The notes below the pieces were generated by a model, which worked only from the letters and a program-made list of their open reading frames with translations, was not told the origin of the DNA and ran no database searches. 64,000 nt of DNA from Phormidium tenue FACHB-886. GTDB taxonomy: Bacteria; Cyanobacteriota; Cyanobacteriia; Elainellales; Elainellaceae. This document shows, piece by piece, positions 1-8,417 of this stretch (positions are counted from its first letter, which is position 1; each line of letters opens with the position of its first letter). Position numbers and translations under genes: made by a program. The DNA lies in NCBI RefSeq assembly GCF_014764505.1, contig NZ_JACXWX010000024.1, positions 1-64,000 of the forward strand. The letters run 5' to 3'.

Positions 1-1041
1 AGACTTAATCGGAAATAGTGTAATTTGGAGTGAAGGGTTGTTGTTCGAAAACCGAGATGTTTACGATGTTGAGCTACCGCACCATTCAAAATAAACCTCG
101 TGTGCTTCAAAGCTTGACGGGTCTCAAAATTCGAGAATTTGAGCAACTGCTAGAGCCGTTCGAGCAAGCGTGGAGTGCCTATGTGCAACAACACCACATT
201 CAAGGCAAAACACGGCAACGTCAGTATGGAGCAGGACGCAAAAGCCAACTGGATCTGATTCAAGACAAACTGCTGTTTATTTTGCTGTACTTTCGCCTTT
301 ATCCCACCCAAGCAGTGCAGGGCTTTCTCTTTGGCATCGGACAACCTCAAGCGCATGAATGGGTGCATAAACTGAGCAGGATGCTCAATAGTGCCTTGGG
401 CTATGAGAAACAACTACCCGAACGAGAACCGCATCGTTTGGAGGCAGTGTTGCAGCAGTGTCCGAGTTTGGAGTTCATCATCGATGGTAGTGAGCGTCGC
501 ATCAACCGCCCCCAGGACAAGGAAGACCAGAAGCAATACTACAGTGGCAAAAAGAAGGCGCATACGGTCAAAAACAACATCATCAGTCATCGTCGAGGGA
601 AGGTGGTGTTTTTGAGCGACACCGATGAGGGCAAGAAGCATGACAAAGCGATTTGTGATGAAGAAGACTACCCGTTTCCCCAAAAGAGTCAGCTGTGGAA
701 AGATACAGGATTTCAAGGATATGAACCAAAAGGAGTGACAACGTTTCAACCGAAGAAGAAACCGCGAAACCAAGAACTAACCCAGGCAGAGAAACAGCGA
801 AATCGAGAAATATCAAGCGAGCGAGTAGAAGTTGAGCATCAGATTGCTGGCATTAAGCGCTGCAAGATTGTGGTAGACAAGTTCAGGAACCGAATAGCCC
901 ATTCTGTGGATGATGTGATGGAAACAGCTTGTGGATTGCATAACTTCCGTCTCAACTATCGCCAGTTGGCAACAGCTTAGATTGAAATCAAGCAAAGTCC
1001 TCCGCTCTTCCCTGCAACGGCTCTTATTTCCGATTAAGTCT
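1..1041 (+). mobile_element. complete IS5-family insertion sequence
   Basis: The first 17 bases and bases 1025-1041 are perfect inverted repeats (outer end AGACTTAATCGGAAATA), and a single transposase gene fills the space between them, so this is a whole element of about 1.04 kb. The window starts exactly at its left end, so the target duplication cannot be checked. The sequence right of 1041 continues as the second half of a related transposase, so the element landed inside an older IS of the same group. Confidence 0.88.
66..980 (+). CDS. IS5-family DDE transposase
   Basis: Transposase that cuts and joins the ends of the surrounding IS element. The N-terminal third resembles the HTH_Tnp_4-type DNA-binding region (a helical stretch ending in HEWVHKLSRML). 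The C-terminal two thirds are a DDE_Tnp_4-type nuclease with the three acidic residues visible in context: IIDGSERR, KDTGFQGY and VEHQIAGIKR. The reading frame is open from a GTG at 30, with in-frame ATG codons at 57 and 66. I chose 66 because MLSYRTIQNKP looks like the natural N-terminus, but 30 or 57 cannot be excluded. No frameshift or stop is seen, so it may be active. The stop lies about 45 bp before the right terminal repeat. Confidence 0.9.
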   Translation: MLSYRTIQNKPRVLQSLTGLKIREFEQLLEPFEQAWSAYVQQHHIQGKTRQRQYGAGRKSQLDLIQDKLLFILLYFRLYPTQAVQGFLFGIGQPQAHEWVHKLSRMLNSALGYEKQLPEREPHRLEAVLQQCPSLEFIIDGSERRINRPQDKEDQKQYYSGKKKAHTVKNNIISHRRGKVVFLSDTDEGKKHDKAICDEEDYPFPQKSQLWKDTGFQGYEPKGVTTFQPKKKPRNQELTQAEKQRNREISSERVEVEHQIAGIKRCKIVVDKFRNRIAHSVDDVMETACGLHNFRLNYRQLATA

Positions 1042-1583
1042 AATGATGTGGTGGTGGAACGGGGTGGGAAGGTGGTGTTTTTGAGTGACACCTATGAAGG
1101 CAAGCAGCATGACAAGAAGATTGCTGATGAAGAGGACTACAAGTTTTTGCAGCAGAGTACGCTATGGCAGGATACGGGTTTTCGAGGGTATGCCCCCGAT
1201 GGGGTGACGATTAAGCAACCGCAGAAGAAACCGCGAAATGCAGAACTGAGCGATGCTCAAAAGGAAGAGAATCAAGCGATTTCCAAGGTGCGGGTAGAAG
1301 TGGAACACCACATTGGTGGGATTAAACGCTGTCAGATTGTGGTGCAGAAATTTCGTAATCGAGTGGATCACTATGCCGATGATGTCATGGAAACAGCCTG
1401 TGGTTTGCCCAATCTAAAGCTCACCCATCGTCAGAAAAGACCAGTTATCGTCAGAAGGCAGCCTAATTGAGCTCGGGAGAGGTCAAAGAAGGGAAAGGGA
1501 AAGGAGAAGAAGGGAAAGAATTTCGAGACTATGAAGGGACGCTTTCAACGTTTTATAGTTCTGTACTATTTCCGATAAAGTTT
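1042..1583 (+). mobile_element. right-hand remnant of a second, related IS5-family element
   Basis: Codes for the C-terminal half of a transposase close to the one at 66-980 (up to 1470) and ends at about 1561-1583 in a sequence whose complement (AAACTTTATCGGAAATAGT) matches the terminal repeat of the first element with a few changes. The left half is absent from the window, presumably lying left of the inserted element. Seen: homology and terminal repeat. Inferred: nested insertion. Confidence 0.75.
1050..1470 (+). pseudogene. 3' half of an IS5-family transposase gene
   Basis: From GGKVVFLSDTYEGKQHDK to the C-terminus this aligns residue by residue with the downstream half of the intact transposase at 66-980 (QDTGFRGY and VEHHIGGIKRCQ carry the second D and the catalytic E). 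The N-terminal domain and first catalytic Asp are missing, because the complete IS element interrupts the gene just upstream. The frame happens to stay open back to 931 inside the inserted element, so a fused product could be translated, but it would not be a functional transposase. Confidence 0.8.
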
Positions 1584-1726
1584 ATTATTTAATGGTAAGT
1601 GACACATTCATGGCGATTGCCGACCAGAGTTTAGGGGAAGCGTTCCTCGTCATTTCAAAATAGTAGCGTTTAGTTCGTATACTCTACCAAAGCGAATCTT
1701 CGTTTGACTTCAATTCCAAGTCATAT

Positions 1727-2120
1727 TTAATGAGTGTGTATAGAAAAAGAGTGCCATACGCGACCGGGAAGCCGCTCCTTGATCTCCTGGAGCAGCCAGA
1801 GGTTTCCGTCTGGGTCCTCGAACAAGGCAAAGGAGAAGTAGGAACGACCTTGTGGGTTCGCGCCCGTCAACGCGCGGGCTCTCTACAGCGTTGTTGTAGG
1901 TCCGCCAGCATAATGGAAGATCTCGCTCACGTTGACACCACGATCGAGTAAGTCTTGGCGGACGGCGTCGAGGTCGTCCACGGTAATCGCCCTCCGCCAC
2001 ATCCATGTCGAACCGCTAGCCAAGATTTTCGTAGAATGCCTTGGTGCGATCGACGTCGGCAACGCTAAACACTACAACTCCGAGTTTCATGTTTGGATTG
2101 TTTACAGGATTGCTACTCAT
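1727..2120 (-). pseudogene. decayed VOC-family (glyoxalase/bleomycin-resistance-like) gene, copy 1
   Basis: Reading down from an ATG at 2120 (ribosome site AAGGAGAACAAG just upstream) gives MSSNPVNNPNMKLGVVVFSV and then ADVDRTKAFYENLG, a typical VOC start. An in-frame TAG then replaces the usual Trp. After VAEGDYR there is an internal deletion. The frame resumes with TVDDLDAVRQDLLDRGVNVS, has another stop near the centre, and ends in FALFEDPDGNLWLLQEIKE. Intact homologues are normally about 130-150 residues with paired beta-alpha-beta-beta-beta modules. With two stops and a lost segment this copy cannot give a full protein. A second broken copy lies at 2292-2530. Confidence 0.8.
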
Positions 2121-2291
2121 CTTGTTCTCCTTGAGATTGATAAATTTGATGTTTAAATGGGTTACCTTTCATTCTTCTGCGATCGCCCAATGCACACTAC
2201 TCAAGTTCTTTGAGTTAAAACGCGACTTAGTTTGAATTGCTATAGAACACCAACGCTGGCTAAGCTGTTTGAGTTCAAAGTAAGCGATTGC

Positions 2292-2530
2292 TTACCATCC
2301 GGGTGCCCGCACCTTCAACTCCTGGAGCAACCAGCCGTTGCCGTCTGGATCACTGAACGAGGCAAAGGGAGCATAGTCTCGGCGTTTCGGATCGGGACCC
2401 GGTACCCGTCCCTCAGTTCCGGCATGGTGGAAGATTCCGCCCGCGTGTGAAATATTTCACTGACCTGGACACCTCGATCAGCAAGTTCAGCGCGGGCTGC
2501 CTCAATGTCATAAACGACCATTTGATTCAC
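2292..2530 (-). pseudogene. decayed VOC-family gene fragment, copy 2
   Basis: The C-terminal half of a VOC-family protein. One frame gives VYDIEAARAELADRGVQVSE; after a one-base shift near 2440 the next frame gives FHHAGTEGRVPGPDPKRRDY and then FSDPDGNGWLLQELKVRAPG followed by TAA. The N-terminal beta-alpha-beta module is not present upstream. It is similar to the decayed copy at 1727-2120 (shared FxDPDGNxWLLQE ending), so the locus once held two tandem VOC genes. Confidence 0.75.
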
Positions 2531-2711
2531 AACCGATCGCTCTTTCTTTCAGCAATTCTCGTTGTTCTCGTTTTTCATCTTCCATTGGGTACGACCCCTT
2601 GCCATCTAGATGACTCACGCTCAGTTTGCACCAGTTGACTAGGAGCACGTCATCACCGTCTTTAAGAGGCACTTGGTTAAGATAACGGTGAGATGAGATA
2701 ATTTCAAGTAA
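2531..2711. other. short non-coding stretch
   Basis: Between the VOC relic and the 3' end of the FGE-domain gene. I see no gene, strong hairpin or IS end here. Confidence 0.5.
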
Positions 2712-3875
2712 CTACCTGGGGCTTGGCAACGAATAAGAAACACGGAAGCCAATGGTATTGCTTTTTTCGTCAATATAGAAAGATTCTCTTATTGAACAAC
2801 GAAGCCGATCAGGCTTGTCATACCAAGCCCCCCCTTTTATTATTACCCGAGAGAATTTATCTAAAGGAACTCCGCCCTCAGTTCCATCATCCCTAGTACA
2901 TGTCCATTCCCAGACATTTCCTGCGGTGTCGTATAGCCCCCAATCATTTGATGGAAATTGATCAACAGGTGATGTCATCCTTTTTTCGTCCCATGGAGAT
3001 CCGCAGCCATTACAGTTCGCCATAAACTCATTATTTCGCTTGATCTCGTTACCCCACCAATATGCGGAATTGGTTCCCGCCCGTGCTGCGTACTCCCACT
3101 CAACTGCCGTTGGTAAGCGATATTCCTTGCCAGTTCGCTCGCACAACCACTCTATATATTTCATTGCATCAAGAAAGCTAACGTTTATCACTGGTCTATC
3201 TTCGCGTCCCCATCCCATGTCGTTTGACATCTCATATTTTGATGCTTCACAAAATAGGTCATATTGGCGGAAGGTGACAGGAAACCGTCCTATTGCAAAC
3301 TCATCAATGACTTGGAGCCTAGTTCTGTCTTCCTCTCTGCTAATTAAATAGTTTCCTGCTGGGATTCGAACTAATTCGGGACCATCAACAATTTTGTCAC
3401 CTATTCGAAATGTATCTTTGATGATTCTGTCTAATTCCTCCGATTTGGGACGAACCTCTACATCCGGTGCCTGTACTTCAGGATTTCGAGGCGTTTCGGG
3501 TCTTGCTTGCCTTGCCTCGAGCTTACAATAGTCGCTCTCAGTTAATTTCAGCTCAAAGGTACGGAAGCACCGATCGAGCGTGCGGCGGTCAACCCCTTGT
3601 TCACAACCCAGCACTTTTGCCACCGTACCAGGATCTAGCCCGGTGCGATCGCTAAGTTCTTCAAGGGTGAATTTCTGACCAAATTTTTCTTCGCTTTCAA
3701 GAAGGGAAATTGTCTCCCGAAGCTTTTGTTCTCCCTGAAAGCTGAGGACAATACCGCGGTTACGTCTTTGGGTAGATTCTTCGGGTGTCATAGGCGAGAT
3801 GTACAGAGGGTAGAGTTCATCAATGATGGTCTGGAGGGACAATGAGGGCAAGGGCGCGATCGAGTGAGGTTGCAA
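2712..3875 (-). CDS. HTH plus FGE-sulfatase (SUMF1-like) domain protein
   Basis: 387 residues in the present frame. Residues about 35-110 form the winged/HTH module often found in cyanobacterial conflict-system (NB-ARC, pentapeptide, vWA-MoxR-associated) proteins: RRNRGIVLSFQGEQKLRE, FTLEELSDRTGLDPGTVAKV and VDRRTLDRCFRTF. Residues about 165-385 are a formylglycine-generating-enzyme-like C-type-lectin fold: VRIPAGNYLIS, EEDRPVINVSFLDAMKYIEW-like elements, YRLPTAVEWEYAARAG, GLYDTAGNVWEWT, IKGGAWYD and TIGFRVS. In this setting such domains are usually binding or recognition modules rather than sulfatase activators. The start is unclear: the listed start is a TTG, and the frame is open back to a TGA about 45 bp further upstream. 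It overlaps the CHAT gene by 88 bp in another frame, which suggests one ancestral polypeptide. Confidence 0.75.
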   Translation of the reverse strand: MQPHSIAPLPSLSLQTIIDELYPLYISPMTPEESTQRRNRGIVLSFQGEQKLRETISLLESEEKFGQKFTLEELSDRTGLDPGTVAKVLGCEQGVDRRTLDRCFRTFELKLTESDYCKLEARQARPETPRNPEVQAPDVEVRPKSEELDRIIKDTFRIGDKIVDGPELVRIPAGNYLISREEDRTRLQVIDEFAIGRFPVTFRQYDLFCEASKYEMSNDMGWGREDRPVINVSFLDAMKYIEWLCERTGKEYRLPTAVEWEYAARAGTNSAYWWGNEIKRNNEFMANCNGCGSPWDEKRMTSPVDQFPSNDWGLYDTAGNVWEWTCTRDDGTEGGVPLDKFSRVIIKGGAWYDKPDRLRCSIRESFYIDEKSNTIGFRVSYSLPSPR

Positions 3876-4807
3876 GATATCAGCAACTTGGGTAGCACTC
3901 TGCCAGTCTGGACCTGCTCAGTTGCAAATGCCAGATAGCCTTGTGGCTCAGGTAACCATTGCCCCCAAGCCCTACAGGATGCCGCTCTAATCCCTGGATG
4001 CATCGTCAAACAACCTGGATTCGTACAGCGTTTACCAAACACCTCATGCGCATCAAAATGCAACACTTGGGGCATTTGCTCAGAAGAACAATCCGTTAGA
4101 TAGCGATTCAGGTCTTTACGGGTAGGAGATAGTAAGATTTGCAATTGAACTAACCCAACATCCTGTGCCCGTTCCAAACCGACTTGAACCGCTTGCTGTT
4201 CCTCTTGCGTCAACTGAGCCAGCCTTTGTGGTCTAGCAGAAATCAACAAGACCCGAACCTCCTCCTGAGCAGGTAGTTGAGGACGTGAAGCCTCATAGGC
4301 AATGTAGCGAGAGAGCCTGGCTCGTTGGTGAAGTAAAAAGCGTTGACCATCGTGCAACAACTCCCAGGGATAGTCTGCTAGGTGCGATCGCTTCCTAGAG
4401 TCTTCTGCAAATTTCAGCCGCAGATGCAGGTCCGTACCGTGTTGTTCAGACAGGCGCAGAGAATGCTGTAAAACTCGCTTGAGGGTACTATCGGGTGGAA
4501 AGAGGGATTGATACAGAGCTTGTCCAATCCGCCATAAATAGGCTGAATCAAAATGTTGCCGATCTGGAAGCAGCGGTCCCTCCTGCTCCAGCCAATCTTG
4601 CTCACCCACTTCCGGAAAGTTTTCAGAACGAAACCCCTGGCTACTTTCCAGAATTTTGATGATAGTTCTTTTCCAGTCTTGCTTCCCTGCCCAGAATGGT
4701 AAATTACAGTCTGTCGAGGCATCCCAAACCTCATTGGGTACACGGGCAGCGAGCGTCTTGAATCGTTGGGTATTCCATGGAGGGAGCGTTAACTCTAGTA
4801 GCTCCAT
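3788..4807 (-). pseudogene. CHAT-like (caspase-fold) protein, truncated
   Basis: Starts at an ATG at 4807. Residues about 100-290 match the N-terminal half of the CHAT peptidase domain found in bacterial conflict systems: DYPWELLHDGQRFLLHQ, RVLLISARPQR and VLHFDAHEVFG with the catalytic His. An inserted zinc-ribbon-like segment follows (CTNPGCLTMHP and SCRAWG; the last expected Cys appears to be Trp). The second half of CHAT, with the nucleophile in a motif like SCESA, is absent. After YLAFATEQVQTG the frame runs out of frame through the start of the HTH-FGE gene, giving a non-natural tail. I infer a deletion or frameshift near 3890-3920 that split a CHAT-HTH-FGE protein. An intact but catalytically dead partner is a less likely alternative. 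Confidence 0.65.
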
Positions 4808-5179
4808 ACTGTTCCCTCAGCCGCTTGAACAAGGTTAAAACTGATTATACAGATTCCCTTCCTCGCCTTTCAGCAATGCCTCTAAACCCTGCTTCACGGT
4901 AGTAGGCACGTTATTAGAATGGAGGGTCTATAAAACTCCATCAAGCGCTCTTTATCGAACAGCAGCGATCGGATGGCACTAAAATGCATCGTCGCTACCT
5001 CTAAGTAAATGAGGCGAATCACCCCAAACCTCACAGCATAATAGAGAGTCTGATCAAATCTATTTAAGATTATAATATCAGCTAATCATTCGCCCTTTCC
5101 CCCACTTTTCTCACTCTCCCCATACGTCAACCTTTTCAAGTTCTCCATAATTGGGAGAAGAGAACAGGAGGTTTTCGAA
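4808..5179. other. intergenic region with a possible gene relic
   Basis: The minus strand shows two short coding-like pieces in different frames: MHFSAIRSLLFDKERLMEFY at about 4985-4926, and VPTTVKQGLEALLKGEEGN ending in NLYNQF and TAA near 4842. They may be the remains of a small gene upstream of the CHAT gene; I do not recognise it. The plus-strand gene at 5180 has its ribosome-binding site (AGGAGG) at about 5167. No convincing promoter was identified. Confidence 0.35.
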
Positions 5180-6544
5180 ATGCTGAAAAAAATAGCTGAT
5201 GAGTTGGAGCGCTTTGACGCGAGTATTGACGTAATCAACAGAGAGCAGGCTAAGAGCGCAATTGCGGCTGCGCTGGGTGCGGCTCGCGTCCTGCTAGGGG
5301 CTATGACTGCCGAAGTGTTCTATATGTCCGAAAAACCGAAAGAGGCGATTAGAGACAACAACACACGATATAGGAGAATGGCTCCGCACTTTCTTCGTTT
5401 TGCCGAGGATCTCGATCCTGATGATTCTGATGCATTAGATAAACAAGCACTTGGCGAGTACCATCCGGATGATGATGGGACGTGGACATGGTCATACCAG
5501 AATAATAGTGAAGTTTGGGTTGAAGACAGATGGGTAGAATATACAAACAATACTAGGGTTAGAAGATCTAGCCATAGCGACCCTGTTGACATGGAGAACA
5601 GGGTCGCTATGGAGAATATGGCTGCCAAGGAGGAAGCGTATAGAACTATCGAAAAAAAACACAATATATTTTGGAATTCTGTTAATGCCGTAATAGTTAT
5701 TCCCTTCTTCTACAAAATCGGGTCCACTTTCGTTGACAATGGCAGCACTAAGGGGTTGATTAGTCATCAAGCTAATGGATTCATTAGCTTTGAATTCAAA
5801 ACACCAAAGAGGTATGACCGAGAACAGCTCGATCAACTCCTTAGAATACGTGAATCTGTAGCCGACCTTATCTGGAAAAGCCACGCATGGCAGGATAGCT
5901 GTGACGGCACAAACCATGTTGTTAAAAAATTCAAAGACGAATGCGATAGAGCCAAGAAAAGATTTCTGCCCATCAAGACCGGGCTGTTTGCTCCCAAAAG
6001 ACAAGGCTATGAAAATCTTATAGCACTAATCGAAACAACGTTTAGAGAGAGCAGAATTGAAATGAAGACGTATGATGGAGAATCGGATGCTTTAGGACTA
6101 GTGCAAGCTCAATCTAGCCAGGACATATTCCAAACACAGAGCATTAGGGATGTACACTTCGCAGTTTTTGATATTACGGAGAAAAATCTAGTCGCAGATA
6201 TATTAGTCGGTGTCATGTTTGCTGAATGTAAACCGTGTTTAGTTCTCCATGAGAACTCTGAACCGGCAAGACATCGTCTCGTAAGACAACTTACCGTAAG
6301 AGGTGGACAAGACACCGACTGGCTCCTGTATGCATGGCTTTATGAAAGACAGTCGAACGGCGAGGAATACCTGTTCTTTAAGCCTAATAATAGGGAACGG
6401 AAAACATGGGGAGAAGTATGGGAAGATTTCCTTCACAAAGTTAGGAGAATTTCATCAACATTCCAAATAGCAGCTGACTCGACTGAGGAGAATACTAATG
6501 GTGTTGAATCAAGTAAAAATGCTAGCCAGTGGAGAAGCCCTTAA
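5180..6544 (+). CDS. unrecognised protein: GAF-like core with TIR/deoxyribosyltransferase-like C-terminus
   Basis: 454 residues, ATG with a strong AGGAGG about 10 bp upstream. I cannot name the family. Residues about 25-75 (KSAIAAALGAARVLLGAMTA) and 165-245 (SVNAVIVIPFFYKIG, GLISHQANGFISFEFKTP, REQLDQLLRIRESVADLIW) look like the two halves of a GAF sensor split by a charged insert of about 90 residues. Residues about 285-375 (QGYENLIALIETTF, SIRDVHFAVFDITEKNLVAD, CKPCLVLHE) resemble the nucleoside-deoxyribosyltransferase/TIR-like fold, in which a conserved block I..AdfvIaDlT..NpNVyyELG..ha..kpvill is usual. The glutamate of that block seems replaced (VADILVG). I saw no HIP1 octamer inside the gene, unlike most of the window, which fits recent transfer. 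Its position between a broken CHAT/FGE locus and IS debris suggests a defence or signalling role; that is inference. Confidence 0.6.
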   Translation: MLKKIADELERFDASIDVINREQAKSAIAAALGAARVLLGAMTAEVFYMSEKPKEAIRDNNTRYRRMAPHFLRFAEDLDPDDSDALDKQALGEYHPDDDGTWTWSYQNNSEVWVEDRWVEYTNNTRVRRSSHSDPVDMENRVAMENMAAKEEAYRTIEKKHNIFWNSVNAVIVIPFFYKIGSTFVDNGSTKGLISHQANGFISFEFKTPKRYDREQLDQLLRIRESVADLIWKSHAWQDSCDGTNHVVKKFKDECDRAKKRFLPIKTGLFAPKRQGYENLIALIETTFRESRIEMKTYDGESDALGLVQAQSSQDIFQTQSIRDVHFAVFDITEKNLVADILVGVMFAECKPCLVLHENSEPARHRLVRQLTVRGGQDTDWLLYAWLYERQSNGEEYLFFKPNNRERKTWGEVWEDFLHKVRRISSTFQIAADSTEENTNGVESSKNASQWRSP

Positions 6545-7002
6545 ACTGACTTTATGTTGAGTGCGATCGCGGGATAGCAAGGCAGTGGCAAGATTCTTTC
6601 GCAAAGTGCTCAAAGCTCACCGTACTCACGCTCCACGAGTGATTACAGTAGACAAGAATGCTGCTTATCCAGCGGCAATAGACACTCTCAAAGCAGATGA
6701 GATGATTGATCAGAAGACGGAACTGAGGCAAAGCAAATATCTAAATAATAGGGTTGAGCAGGAGCACCATCGATCAAGCGAATCGTGAAACCGATGATGG
6801 GGTTCAAGACGTTCAATAGCGCGAGAAGAACTTTGAGCGGAATTGAAGCAATGAATATGATTAGAAAAGAACAAGTCAACGGCATCGATAAGGGGATAGT
6901 ATATCTCAGGTCAGATTTATCAAAGCACGCTTTGGTGGAGCTGCTTAAGATGATGAGATTGATAAAAATCGTTTGTCTTTAAAAAGTTTTTGCGACACAA
7001 CC
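6545..7002 (+). mobile_element. IS6-family remnant (3' half with right terminal repeat)
   Basis: Encodes the C-terminal half of an IS6/IS26-type transposase in two frames: SKAVARFFRKVLKAHRTHAP, RVITVDKNAAYPAAIDTLKA and LRQSKYLNNRVEQ, then after a shift near 6775 KPMMGFKTFNSARRTLSGIE and AMNMIRKEQV. It ends at 6983-7002 in TTTTTGCGACACAACC, the complement of an IS6-type terminal repeat GGTTGTGTCGCAAAAA. The 5' half is missing, so it is not mobile by itself. Confidence 0.85.
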
Positions 7003-7137
7003 TTGTTAATGAATGTCGTAATTCTCATGAAACCCTTTCCGGTTCTTTAATACAGGCTTTTGTTCTGTACTGAGAGTAGCGATTATCTACATAACCTGAG
7101 AATTTGTCGGGAGCCGTCAATTCAACCACACTCTTTG

Positions 7138-8133
7138 TCAAGTACCTCGAGGTGGTAGTCCGACAGCCTGGTAAATATCATCGATCACCTGCATATTAGC
7201 GATGGAATCTTCAAGACTAGTAGGCATAGACGTGCCATCGCGCAGAAGGTTCACAAAGGCGCGAAGCTGGTGCAAGTATGTCGTTTCTCCCGGGATGGCT
7301 TCTACCCAACGACCCTTGCCTTTCTCGATTGTCAGCGTATGCCCAAGATGAGGGGCAAAGGGATTTGTAACCTGAATCGTCCCACATGTGCCTTGGATCT
7401 TGATAGCGGTGTCTGGCTTCTCCAATCTACAGTCCATGGCAGAGGACACCTGAGCAGAGATACCTTTTGGAAAAAATAGGTCGCTCTCCATACGGACATC
7501 AATTCGAGGAGGACCTGTTCTGGCTTCGGCGCGCCTCACCTCAGGCTCCTCGCCCGCGACGGCACGTACTAAATGGATCGCGTAGCAGCCGAGCTCCATC
7601 GTTGAGCCACCTCCCAATTCGTACACCCATCGGATATCAGTTTCACTCTGAGGGATGGAGGCGTAGAAATGAGACTTGATGGATTCAACCTCTCCGATGA
7701 CGCCTTTTTGCACCAGTTCAAGCACATGCTGGGTCAGCGGATGGTGTCTGTAATGAAAAGCCTCAACTAGATAACGCTTGCATTCAAGCGCTACATCTCG
7801 CATGATTTTAGCCTCTTTGGCATTCTGCGCCAATGTCTTCTCACAAAGTACGTGTTTTCCGGATCGAAGTGCCCTGATTGACCACTCGAAGTGGTTTGCT
7901 ATAGGCAAGGCAATGTAGACCGCGTCTATTTCATCGGACTCCACAAGCGCCTCATAGGAGGGCATCACCTCGCAGATGCCATGCTTCAGCGCGAAGGCGC
8001 TGGCGCGCTTGAATTCACTAGCGGCGATCGCTCGTACAACAACGTCCTCGGGAATCTGACTTGCAGGTTGGATGAGCGCAACAGGTGTAATAGAGGCCGC
8101 ACCTAGAGCACCGATCTTTAGTTGCTGCGCCAT
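7138..8133 (-). CDS. Gfo/Idh/MocA-family oxidoreductase
   Basis: 331 residues, ATG preceded by AAGGATAG. Cytosolic NAD(P)-dependent oxidoreductase. The N-terminal Rossmann fold begins with LKIGALGAASITPVAL. VYIALPIANHFEW and KHVLCEKTLAQNAKEA follow, with the family's EKP motif appearing as EKT, the Lys kept. The C-terminal half (about 125-330) is the alpha/beta sheet domain with LVEAFHYRHHPLTQHVLEL and GGGSTMELGCYAIHLV. Substrates in this family are sugars, cyclitols or dihydrodiols; nothing here decides between them. About 285 bp separate it from the upstream FAD oxidoreductase gene on the same strand, so co-transcription is possible but not shown. Confidence 0.85.
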   Translation of the reverse strand: MAQQLKIGALGAASITPVALIQPASQIPEDVVVRAIAASEFKRASAFALKHGICEVMPSYEALVESDEIDAVYIALPIANHFEWSIRALRSGKHVLCEKTLAQNAKEAKIMRDVALECKRYLVEAFHYRHHPLTQHVLELVQKGVIGEVESIKSHFYASIPQSETDIRWVYELGGGSTMELGCYAIHLVRAVAGEEPEVRRAEARTGPPRIDVRMESDLFFPKGISAQVSSAMDCRLEKPDTAIKIQGTCGTIQVTNPFAPHLGHTLTIEKGKGRWVEAIPGETTYLHQLRAFVNLLRDGTSMPTSLEDSIANMQVIDDIYQAVGLPPRGT

Positions 8134-8417
8134 ATACTATCCTTGTGAGCGCTGTTACACGGTGAGTATTGCCTATGTAATCGTATCGCGGGTGAAGATC
8201 TCTGGTACATTCCCAGTGACGCGGAACTGCGCAAACAGAGCATCGTGCAGTCTACCATTTCTCAAGGCTTCGACGACCACAACAGACCAACGTTTCATTT
8301 ACGAACAGCACAGGAGCGCCATGCCATCCTAGATGAGGCTGTAACAATGCTCGTAAGGCGCTAAGCTCGGTCATAGGGAGTTTCTGTGGTTAGCTCATGA
8401 AACCCCTTCTTTACATT
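8134..8417. other. intergenic region between two oxidoreductase genes
   Basis: About 285 bp with no gene I can support and no clear hairpin. It could hold the promoter of the Gfo/Idh/MocA gene at 7138-8133. Confidence 0.4.

Noticed and set aside
2712-2850. C-terminal FGE region as target of a diversity-generating retroelement
   Set aside because: FGE/C-lectin ends can be DGR targets, but I found no reverse transcriptase gene and no template repeat in the window.
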